DNA of 6,080 nt from Actinomycetes bacterium (GTDB lineage: Bacteria; Actinomycetota; Acidimicrobiia; Acidimicrobiales; Palsa-688). This document shows, one piece after another, positions 1-5,216 of this stretch. The stretch covers positions 1 through 6,080 of the forward strand of contig JAKAZH010000112.1 of the NCBI GenBank assembly GCA_021815935.1, read 5' to 3'. Below the pieces are notes generated by a model. It ran no database searches, was not told where the DNA came from, and saw only the letters and a list, made by a program, of their open reading frames with translations. How positions within the stretch are numbered: the stretch's first letter is position 1; each line of letters opens with the position of its first letter. Position numbers and translations under genes: made by a program.

Positions 1-142
1 CGTGCCCCTGCAGCGCGCCAAGTCCAGGTGCCGTCGGGGCGGGAGCTGGTAAGTTCAATCTCGAGTCGTCGAGCCACGCCGCACACGCTACAGGAGTATC
101 CAAGCCGCCTGCACCGTCGGCTCACCAGGGGCGTGGCCTGGA

Positions 143-862
143 GTGCGGCGCCGCCGCTACTCTGGCACGGTGAGCGACATCCCGGTCCTGCTCGTACACG
201 GCTTCGCATCGTCGTTTGAGAGGAACTGGCGGGAACCAGGCTGGGTCGACGTGCTGGAAGAGGAAGGAAGAACGGTGATCGGCGTCGATCTGCTCGGCCA
301 TGGTGACGCCCGCAAGCCGACCGACCCCGAGGACTACAGGGACCTCCATGCGAGTGTCGTACAGGCGATCGCGGACTACGACCTGGTCGACGCGGTCGGC
401 TTCAGTCTCGGCGCGCAGCTTCTCCTCCGAGTAGCCGCCAGGGACCCTGCGCGATTCAGGAGGATTGCGCTCGGCGGTGTAGGCGACAACGTTTTACGCT
501 TCTCGGACCAAGAACCCCTAGCTGTGGCGGTCGAAAGGGGAGTTACCGGCGAAGGAGACCACGAGGCGGCCGGCGCGTTCGCCAGGTTCGCCCGCTCCCC
601 AGGCAACGACCCGCTGGCGCTGGCAGCGTGCCTGAGACGCCCGCATGTCCCACTGACGCGAAGCGAACTCGCGGAAGTCCGGTCACCGGTTCTGGTCGTA
701 CTCGGAGACCGCGACTTCGCCGGGCCAGCAGACGAGCTTCTCGATGCTCTCCGGGCTGCCCGCCTGGTCAGCTTGGCGGGTGCCGACCATTTCGGCACCC
801 CGAAGGACTACAGGTTCCTGGCGGAGACCGTCAAGTTCCTCGCTGCCGCCCCGGACTGCTAG
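143..862 (+). CDS. Alpha/beta hydrolase fold protein
   Basis: A soluble 239-residue alpha/beta hydrolase. The oxyanion-side motif LLVHGFASS is at residues 16-24. A GFSLG nucleophile elbow puts the catalytic Ser at 88. GDRD at 188-191 gives the acid (Asp191), and ADHFG gives His216. The length suits a small single-domain esterase or lactonase-like enzyme with a short lid (about 112-170). The substrate cannot be told. The GTG at 143 has AGGGG at 127-131 upstream. A second GTG at 170 would give MSDIPVLLVHG, closer to the usual family N terminus but without a visible ribosome binding site, so the start is uncertain. The strong AGGAG at 92-96 has no in-frame start after it. The stop TAG (860-862) overlaps the ribosome binding site of the next small ORF and forms a CTAG palindrome with the stop of the convergent YihY gene. 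Family assignment is firm; function is not. Confidence 0.93.
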   Translation: MRRRRYSGTVSDIPVLLVHGFASSFERNWREPGWVDVLEEEGRTVIGVDLLGHGDARKPTDPEDYRDLHASVVQAIADYDLVDAVGFSLGAQLLLRVAARDPARFRRIALGGVGDNVLRFSDQEPLAVAVERGVTGEGDHEAAGAFARFARSPGNDPLALAACLRRPHVPLTRSELAEVRSPVLVVLGDRDFAGPADELLDALRAARLVSLAGADHFGTPKDYRFLAETVKFLAAAPDC

Positions 863-1920
863 GATTTCTCTATGGGCCGCGGAGCACGATCGACCGTGCG
901 TTGGAAGCACGACAGGACTCGCCGTAAGAAGGCGCGTGACGCGAGGGCGAAAGAGGCCCGGGGCCAATCCCGCAAGGAGTCCCCGACCGCCGGCTGACTA
1001 TCCGTCCCAGCTGCGCGTTCGATCTCAGTGTCGAGCTCAGCGCCGAACAGTACGGCGTTCGCGGTCAGGAACAGCCACAAGGCGAGGATCGCGACCCCTG
1101 CAAAGGTCCCGTAGGTTCTGCTCTCGTGGCCGAAATGATCCAGGTAAAACGCGAAAACCCCCGACGACGCAAGCCAGGTCGTGGCAGCCACGACCGAGCC
1201 GGCTGAGATCCAACGCCATCTTGGATGGTTTCGGTTCGGTCCGAGGCTGTAGTAGGTCGACAGCAAGATCATCACCAGGATCGCTGCACCCCCATAGCGC
1301 ACGACGTCCCATACAACTCCGAACGCCGGTTGTACCAGGGGAATCTGGCGTGGAAGCAGGCGGCGGAGCGGGTTGCCGAGAACCATCAGTACCGACGCTG
1401 AGCTGCCGAGGACTACGGTGGCAAGAACTAACGGCAGCGCCATCAAGCGGCGTCCGAGGAACCCTCGGTCGGATGTGACCTCGCAAGCCACGTCGAGGGC
1501 TACCTGCAGCGATGCGGTTGCCTCGATCGCGCTCCACAACGCGGCGGCGACTCCCAAAGCCAGCTCGAGCTGACTCGCTCCGCCATGGTTGGGTCGGGTC
1601 AGCGCCTGGGTTAGGACCGCCGACATCTGTGTGGGCAAAAGCACTCCGAGACCGTGGACCAAATGCCGAAGCTCCCCCGGGGACAGGCGGAGCAAGCCGG
1701 CGAGTCCGATTGCCGCCACCGCGGCAGGAAAGACAGCAAGAAACCAGTGGAAGGCCAGGCTTCCAGCGCTCATCGTTATCCGGTCACGCACGGATTCGCG
1801 CAGCGCCGCTACCAGCACCCGCCTGAAGCGCCTCATGCGAGCCCCGAGCACGACTCTCAGGCCGCTGCGCTGACCGGCCCCCGGACCCCGACGAACTGGA
1901 CCGGGCGTCTTCGAGGGCAT
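859..1920 (-). CDS. YihY/BrkB (UPF0761) family inner membrane protein
   Basis: A 353-residue polytopic membrane protein. Hydrophobic segments fall at about residues 54-78, 118-145, 160-182, 196-222, 238-260 and 271-294. The family signature at the end of the core is clear: YGTFAGVAILALWLFLTANA, then LFGAELDTEIER (to about 302). The N-terminal SAGSLAFHWFLAVFPA is also typical. These proteins were once called ribonuclease BN, which is no longer accepted; the actual role is unknown. The ATG at 1920 has no good ribosome binding site. ATG 1836 (MRRFRRVLVAALRESVRDR) follows a GGGG stretch and fits the usual N terminus, giving 325 residues. After residue 303 the sequence becomes a soluble, low-conservation tail that lies antisense to the basic small ORF at 872-997. 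The stop codon shares a CTAG palindrome with the convergent hydrolase stop. Confidence 0.92.
   Translation of the reverse strand: MPSKTPGPVRRGPGAGQRSGLRVVLGARMRRFRRVLVAALRESVRDRITMSAGSLAFHWFLAVFPAAVAAIGLAGLLRLSPGELRHLVHGLGVLLPTQMSAVLTQALTRPNHGGASQLELALGVAAALWSAIEATASLQVALDVACEVTSDRGFLGRRLMALPLVLATVVLGSSASVLMVLGNPLRRLLPRQIPLVQPAFGVVWDVVRYGGAAILVMILLSTYYSLGPNRNHPRWRWISAGSVVAATTWLASSGVFAFYLDHFGHESRTYGTFAGVAILALWLFLTANAVLFGAELDTEIERAAGTDSQPAVGDSLRDWPRASFALASRAFLRRVLSCFQRTVDRAPRPIEKS
872..997 (+). CDS. Small, highly basic 41-residue protein
   Basis: ATG at 872, TGA at 995-997. The product begins MGRGARSTVRWKHDR and ends ESPTAG. It has 15 Lys/Arg against 4 Asp/Glu and a central helix-prone run rich in RKKARDARAKEAR. 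AGGA at 861-864 sits 7 bases before the ATG and overlaps the hydrolase stop codon, so translation is probably coupled to the hydrolase. Composition and size recall small ribosome- or RNA-associated proteins of actinobacteria (MGRG starts also occur in DUF3073), but I recognise no specific family. The whole ORF lies antisense to the poorly conserved C-terminal tail of the YihY-family gene (about residues 308-350). Either the small protein is real and the YihY tail is unconstrained read-through, or the reverse. The ribosome binding site, start codon and biased composition favour a real gene. Confidence 0.6.
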   Translation: MGRGARSTVRWKHDRTRRKKARDARAKEARGQSRKESPTAG

Positions 1921-2121
1921 GATCCAAGCATGCTACGGGCCGGCTGTCTCCCGTGAGCAGCCTGTGCTGTCAACGAGACCGTTGCCGGCGTGACTGCTGA
2001 GGATGACGCTGTCGTGTCTCGCGAGATTCCGGATGCTCGGCGACGCCTGCTGATACTTCTCCGATACCGTCAGATGCGTGTTCTCCTGAGGGCAACCCGG
2101 AGCGTAGCGGAGGGGCGCCAG

Positions 2122-2138
2122 GCCGGCCGAAGGCCGGC
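2122..2138. repeat. GC-rich 7-bp hairpin with 3-base loop
   Basis: GCCGGCC, a GAA loop, then GGCCGGC: a perfect inverted repeat. Neither strand has an immediate T-run (on plus, TTTT comes only at 2151-2154), so it is not a standard intrinsic terminator. It resembles short REP-like hairpins of intergenic DNA. An additional weaker pair, GGTCCG (2160-2165) with CGGACC (2175-2180), follows. Confidence 0.55.
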
Positions 2139-2255
2139 AGAGCTCGCATCTTTTCCATCGGTCCGGGTGATTTGCGGACCCGGTTGACCTGGGCAGCCAA
2201 GGATCCTGGCAGGGGACCGTCACAGATGGTCAGGATCTTCAAGCTGGAAAAGTCT

Positions 2256-2333
2256 GGTACCAAAAAGTGCGTTTTGTGAGCGAGGGCTGGTACCCGATCT
2301 TTTGAGAAGGAAGATCGGGTACCAAAAAGTGCG
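2256..2333. repeat. Two copies of a 16-bp direct repeat, 62 bases apart
   Basis: GGTACCAAAAAGTGCG occurs at 2256-2271 and 2318-2333. The similarity extends imperfectly leftward (GATCTT about 20 bases before each copy), so a unit of roughly 39 bases appears to have been duplicated with a 62-base period. Repeated blocks like this occur near the ends of some insertion sequences as transposase-binding sites; I cannot assign a family. Confidence 0.7.
2289..2323. repeat. Perfect 13-bp inverted repeat, 9-base loop
   Basis: GGTACCCGATCTT (2289-2301) pairs exactly with AAGATCGGGTACC (2311-2323) around TTGAGAAGG. No T-run follows on either strand at the stem base (plus: AAAAAGTGCGG), so a terminator role is not well supported. 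It is part of the larger palindrome-rich segment. Confidence 0.75.
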
Positions 2334-2500
2334 GAAAAACGCGTCAAATGGTCAAAAGTTTTCCCGCATGTGCGGATCCTGACCAAATGGAACACTTTCG
2401 GCGGTCGCCGAGGGTGCGCCACGCGCTCCAGCCGCCCGATAGGGGACGTTACCGCGAAGCCGACCTGTTACGGCTACGGAGCACTACTGGCGACGCCGTC

Positions 2501-2542
2501 GGTTCAGCTGGGTTTACATAAGGTTCAGCTGGGTTTACATGA
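2501..2542. repeat. Tandem duplication of a 21-base unit
   Basis: GGTTCAGCTGGGTTTACAT at 2501-2519 recurs at 2522-2540. The two 21-base units differ only near the right edge (AA against GA). Two copies without spacers rule out a CRISPR array. It may be a protein-binding repeat or part of an insertion sequence terminus. Confidence 0.8.
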
Positions 2543-2560
2543 GGCTGACAACCGACCCCC

Positions 2561-2594
2561 GGCGGCGGGCGGCGGGCGGCGGGCGGCGGGCGGC
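2561..2594. repeat. GGCGGGC heptamer array with G-quadruplex potential
   Basis: Four full GGCGGGC heptamers (2564-2591) are flanked by partial GGC units. GGG runs at 2567, 2574, 2581 and 2588 are separated by identical 4-base CGGC loops, which meets the standard four-run quadruplex pattern on the plus strand. The array ends 9 bases beyond the ctaG stop codon, so the ctaG transcript carries the C-rich complement. It is prone to slippage and to copy-number variation between strains. Confidence 0.8.
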
Positions 2595-2603
2595 AATTCC
2601 AGG

Positions 2604-3629
2604 TTATTCGGCGGGGGAGTTGGGGACCCATTCACGCGAGTGAGGCACCGAACCTGTTCGCATCAGCCAGTAGGCGTTCCAGGCCTCGTCGTCCTTGCTC
2701 GCCTGCGGGCTCGCGGCCGGCACGGGATCGTCGTCGCCGAGACGGTCTAGCTGGCCAGCAAAGCCCTCCGCATGGGCGCTCGACACGGCGTATGTTGGCG
2801 TGGCTTGCAGATCGATACGTTTGGCGGCTCTCTCGTCGGCGCGTGCCCACTGCAGGAACACCGGGATGAAGCCGATCAATGCCGATGCCTCGGTTGCAGC
2901 CCAAAGCAGCCCGCCGCCCGCCCGTGTGCTCGCAAGGCTGTACATCGAAGCTATCGGTCTGCTCGAAGACAGTATCGCCAGGCCGAGGATGACCTCGGGA
3001 GGGCCGGCGATGAGGATGCTGACCATCCGGGCGCCGTACCCCATCCGCCAGTGGACTATCGGATCAAGCCCGACCAGCGGCCACCAGTACAGAGTTGCAC
3101 CGAGGAAGAACATTACGTTGAACGAGTCCATGACCCACATGTGCAACATCGCGAAGTTGATAAGAGATGTCAGGAAAAAGGCGAACATCACGCCGAAGTA
3201 CAACGCGAACACTGTCAAAGGGAATGTCAGGACAGCGAATCCTCGTGACTTCAACACCTTCAACCACAGCGTCTTGAGCCTTCTGGTCGAAGTCTGGAGA
3301 AAAAGGGTGGACGGTGCACCCAACGCAAGAAGCGGCGGCGCAACGACCATCAGGAGCAGGTGCTGAATGACATGCGCCTCGAAGTACGACGCTGTGAACG
3401 TCGCGACTGGGGACTGGACCGCCAAGTCGATGCTGACCAGCCCGAGCATAAATGACGTCGTCCTTCTAGCAGGCCAACGTCGGCCTCTGCCCGCCAAGCG
3501 CCAATCCGACCGCAGATACCAGTATGCGACGGCGCACAGCACCGCCAGTGTCGCCAGAGCGAACGGCCCGCTCTGCCAATCGTAGAGTGCGGCGTGCCAA
3601 CTCCACGGGACGGGTTTCATCGGACCCAT
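2604..3629 (-). CDS. ctaG: Cytochrome c oxidase assembly protein, caa3_CtaG family
   Basis: A 341-residue polytopic membrane protein of the caa3-type CtaG family, tied to maturation of the copper centres of cytochrome c oxidase (known for Bacillus-type CtaG). It has about seven hydrophobic segments between residues 22 and 265. Family motifs seen: FEAHVIQHLLLMVVAPPLLA (83-102, with His86 and His90), MLHMW (His163), FFLGATLYWWPLVGLDP (174-190) and AGPPEVILG. The cytoplasmic tail ends in a DDEAWNAYWLMRTG helix, as in many actinobacterial members. ATG 3629 is preceded by AGGTG at good spacing; an ATG three codons in is less well placed. No oxidase subunit gene lies in the window, so its partner operon is elsewhere. 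It is divergent from the pilin operon. Downstream comes the heptamer array rather than an obvious terminator. Confidence 0.93.
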   Translation of the reverse strand: MGPMKPVPWSWHAALYDWQSGPFALATLAVLCAVAYWYLRSDWRLAGRGRRWPARRTTSFMLGLVSIDLAVQSPVATFTASYFEAHVIQHLLLMVVAPPLLALGAPSTLFLQTSTRRLKTLWLKVLKSRGFAVLTFPLTVFALYFGVMFAFFLTSLINFAMLHMWVMDSFNVMFFLGATLYWWPLVGLDPIVHWRMGYGARMVSILIAGPPEVILGLAILSSSRPIASMYSLASTRAGGGLLWAATEASALIGFIPVFLQWARADERAAKRIDLQATPTYAVSSAHAEGFAGQLDRLGDDDPVPAASPQASKDDEAWNAYWLMRTGSVPHSREWVPNSPAE

Positions 3630-3671
3630 CTACACACCTACGAACGTGGTGGAAAGAAACACTCCATCCCA

Positions 3672-3701
3672 AACATACCGCCGGGAGGTCGCCTAAGACA
3701 A
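3672..3701 (-). promoter_or_regulatory. Weak candidate sigma-70-type promoter for ctaG
   Basis: On the minus strand TTGTCT (complement of 3696-3701) and TATGTT (complement of 3672-3677) are 18 bases apart, matching 4/6 at each box. They lie about 45-70 bases upstream of the ctaG ATG. In GC-rich actinobacterial DNA matches of this quality also arise by chance. Confidence 0.22.
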
Positions 3702-3732
3702 CCCCCTTCAGCGTCGCTCATGCGCCACGTTA

Positions 3733-3758
3733 TTACGGATAACTAACATTATCCGTAA
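3733..3758. promoter_or_regulatory. Perfect 10-bp dyad in the ctaG/pilin divergent region, possible operator
   Basis: TTACGGATAA (3733-3742) is inverted exactly as TTATCCGTAA (3749-3758) around CTAACA. Half-site centres are 16 bases apart, about one and a half helical turns. The dyad is A+T-rich in a GC-rich setting and lies about 100 bases from ctaG and 115-140 from the pilin start, as expected for a dimeric repressor or activator site. The absence of T-runs and the divergent setting argue against a terminator. On the minus strand GATAAT within it could act as a -10 box, but no -35 box matches. Confidence 0.5.
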
Positions 3759-3775
3759 CACCTAGGGTTTCCCCC

Positions 3776-3888
3776 ACGTCGCCGTCTTCGTCCAATTCCT
3801 TGTAGCGCGCAGGCGACGTCCCCTCTCCCACGCAAACTAAAGGCCTGAAGCTGCGTTGCCGACACGTAGGCGGTGGAGCGGGTTCCGA
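3776..3888 (+). promoter_or_regulatory. Structured leader of the pilin operon; weak c-di-GMP-I (GEMM) resemblance
   Basis: GGCGACGTC (3812-3820) can pair with ACGTCGCC upstream (3776-3783), with GCGTTGCC (3853-3860, using wobbles) or with GACGTCGC (3902-3909) just inside the coding region. These are mutually exclusive partners of the kind seen in switching leaders. From 3830 the order ACGCAAA, GGCCTGAAG (3842-3850), GTAGG (3866-3870), AGCGGGTTCCGA (3877-3888) resembles the 3' half of GEMM riboswitches, which often precede pilus genes. A stem CTGCGT/ACGTAG (3851-3869) fills the variable helix. However, the 5' half with its GAAA tetraloop is not visible, so this is only a resemblance. Confidence 0.22.
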
Positions 3889-5216
3889 CACTGATACGGG
3901 TGACGTCGCGTCGGCGTCGCCAAAGCGACGCCGACGACAACGGTTTCACCTTGATAGAAACTCTCATCGCCGTTGCGATCCTCGCCCTTTTGTTCCCTAT
4001 GTTCCTGTCTGCCGCGACGAGCGGCACCCAGGCTGGCAACCAGGGTCGGGTGCGCCAGGTTGCATCCGTGCTGGCCGACACCGCAGTCGACTACGCCAGG
4101 GCGATCGACCCCACCCAGCTCCTAAACGGCAGATCTGCCGGCAGCGCCACGTCGACCCCGCGCGGGGTGAGCCTCGCCAACACCGACCAGTACGACCAGA
4201 CGGCAGGAACGCCGGCCGTACCCCTGTCGTCCAGCTCGGTCATAGACAACTACCACTTCAGCACTCAAACCTTCATGGGCGTTTGCTACCTGCAGCTGGG
4301 ACAGACTTCAAGCGCTTGCAATACGACGTCGTCGGGCGCGCCGATGGTTCGGGTCGTCGTAGCAGTTTCGTGGCCGGCGACGGGTGTCTGCCCGGCGAAC
4401 ACCTGCGACTACGTGACCTCCAGCCTGATAAGCACTGGAACTGACCCGCAGTTCGCGGAAGTGATTCCGAGCGGGTCGTCGTCATCGAGCACCACTACCA
4501 CTGCCCCGCCGCCGCCGTGCCCGAACGGAGCCACCTCGTTCGCGGACACCGCCGCATCCACGGACCCGATGTGCGTCTACAACGCGACCAGTTCATCGAA
4601 CGGCGGGCCTTTCACCGACAGCAGCCCCACCTCGAGCGACTTGAGCTTCCCCGGGGACTCGGGCGCATACGGCGCCGAGCTGAACAGCTCGCCGGGTCCC
4701 TCCAGCTCAAGCTTCACAATCGCCGTATGGTTCAAGACGTCCCAGTCAGGGGTGCTGATGGGCTTCGCCAACACCTCGAGCGGGAGCGGCGGCAACGACT
4801 GGGACAAGGTGCTCTGGGTCGACAACAACGGCCACGTCGTCTTCGGCGCATACAACGGCAACACCATCGAACTCAAAAGCCCCGGCACCTACAACGGCGG
4901 CGACTGGCACCTCGCTGTCGCATCGATCAGCTCAACTGCCGGCATGACCCTCTACGTCGACGGGTCGAAGGTGGCGTCAAACTCGGTAACGTCATCGCAG
5001 GCCTACACCGGGTACTGGAACATCGGATGGGACAACGTTTCAGGCTGGCCTGACAACCCTGACCAGAACTCCCTCCAAGGCTCCTTGTCCGACGCAGCGG
5101 TCTTCCCGAGCGCCCTGTCGTCGTCGCAGGTTTCCGCCCTAGCCAGCGTCGGATCACAGACCACCTGGTCGTCGACAGTCACGGCTGACGGTGCGAGCAA
5201 GGCATGGCCACTGTGA
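3873..5216 (+). CDS. PilV-like type IV minor pilin fused to a C-terminal LamG domain
   Basis: A 447-residue prepilin. A basic leader (RRRRQSDADDNG) is followed by G24/FTLIETLIAVAILALLF, the prepilin peptidase site with Glu at +5 of the mature protein and the hydrophobic N-terminal helix. The pilin body runs to about 198. A SGSSSSSTTTTAPPPPC linker (200-216) follows, then a LamG/concanavalin-like jellyroll at about 255-428 (FTIAVWFKTS, WVDNNGHVVFG, DWHLAVASIS, MTLYVDGSKVAS, GSLSDAAVFPSALS). Six Cys (138, 149, 173, 178, 216, 234) could form disulfides. The PilV-like call rests on its first place in a V-W-X-ordered operon and on the FTLIE helix. LamG domains bind glycans or proteins, so the fusion would display an adhesin on the pilus, an inference. 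The start is ambiguous: GTG 3873 (AGG only 2 bases away) or GTG 3900. Neither has a good ribosome binding site. Confidence 0.9.
   Translation: MERVPTLIRVTSRRRRQSDADDNGFTLIETLIAVAILALLFPMFLSAATSGTQAGNQGRVRQVASVLADTAVDYARAIDPTQLLNGRSAGSATSTPRGVSLANTDQYDQTAGTPAVPLSSSSVIDNYHFSTQTFMGVCYLQLGQTSSACNTTSSGAPMVRVVVAVSWPATGVCPANTCDYVTSSLISTGTDPQFAEVIPSGSSSSSTTTTAPPPPCPNGATSFADTAASTDPMCVYNATSSSNGGPFTDSSPTSSDLSFPGDSGAYGAELNSSPGPSSSSFTIAVWFKTSQSGVLMGFANTSSGSGGNDWDKVLWVDNNGHVVFGAYNGNTIELKSPGTYNGGDWHLAVASISSTAGMTLYVDGSKVASNSVTSSQAYTGYWNIGWDNVSGWPDNPDQNSLQGSLSDAAVFPSALSSSQVSALASVGSQTTWSSTVTADGASKAWPL
3909..3936 (+). repeat. Perfect 12-bp hairpin inside the prepilin leader codons
   Basis: CGTCGGCGTCGC (3909-3920), loop CAAA, then GCGACGCCGACG (3925-3936). 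It falls in codons for the charged RRRRQSDAD leader. If translation begins at GTG 3900, the stem starts only 9 bases after the start of that codon, where structure strongly lowers initiation. No T-run follows, so it is not an intrinsic terminator. Confidence 0.8.

Larger units (their letters stand above)
2227..2385. mobile_element. Palindrome-dense segment with 11-bp terminal inverted repeats (MITE-like candidate)
   Basis: TGGTCAGGATC at 2227-2237 is exactly inverted as GATCCTGACCA at 2375-2385, enclosing 159 bases. Nested inside are a perfect 13-bp inverted repeat (2289-2323), a 10-bp pair with one mismatch (2331-2340 and 2358-2367), three copies of GGTACC (2256, 2289, 2318) and a 16-bp direct repeat. 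The segment has no ORF of its own and is A+T-richer than the flanks. These are the hallmarks of a miniature inverted-repeat element or of an insertion sequence end with multiple transposase sites. I see no clear target-site duplication next to the outer repeats (left flank ends CACAGA, right flank begins AATGGA), so element status is an inference. Confidence 0.35.
1921..2603. other. Gene-free, repeat-rich spacer between yihY-like gene and ctaG
   Basis: I find no convincing coding sequence here. The longest open frames (minus 1970-2422, minus 1933-2223, plus 1990-2187) have no recognisable domain, poor ribosome binding sites and run through palindromes. A perfect TTGACA on the minus strand (1968-1973) has no matching -10 box at normal spacing before the YihY-family start. 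The stretch 2227-2400 is clearly more A+T-rich than its neighbours and full of inverted repeats. The last 100 bases before the ctaG stop carry tandem 21-mers and a heptamer array. The content suits remnant or non-autonomous mobile DNA. Confidence 0.6.

Noticed and set aside
2..52. Frame ending in TAA at 50-52 that could be the tail of an upstream gene
   Set aside because: Only 16 codons are in the window and nothing identifies them; two other frames also remain open across the left edge.
859..1920. Ribonuclease BN annotation for the YihY-family protein
   Set aside because: That name came from a historical misassignment; the protein is a polytopic membrane protein with no nuclease motif.
1968..1973. 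Perfect TTGACA as a -35 box for the YihY-family gene
   Set aside because: No acceptable -10 hexamer occurs 16-19 bases downstream on the minus strand.
2289..2323. 13-bp inverted repeat as an intrinsic terminator
   Set aside because: No T-run directly follows the stem on either strand, and no gene ends nearby in the matching orientation; it is better explained as part of the palindromic segment.
1970..2422. Long minus-strand open frame (150 codons), with shorter ones at 1933-2223 and on plus at 1990-2187
   Set aside because: No recognisable domain, Arg/Pro-rich composition typical of GC-rich noncoding frames, no good ribosome binding site, and they run across palindromes and direct repeats.
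2501..2594. Tandem repeats considered as a CRISPR array
   Set aside because: Two 21-mers abut without spacers and the heptamers are a simple satellite; no cas gene is present.
2695..3366. Plus-strand open frame of 223 codons opposite ctaG
   Set aside because: It is the antisense shadow of a clearly conserved membrane protein and has no domain or ribosome binding site of its own.
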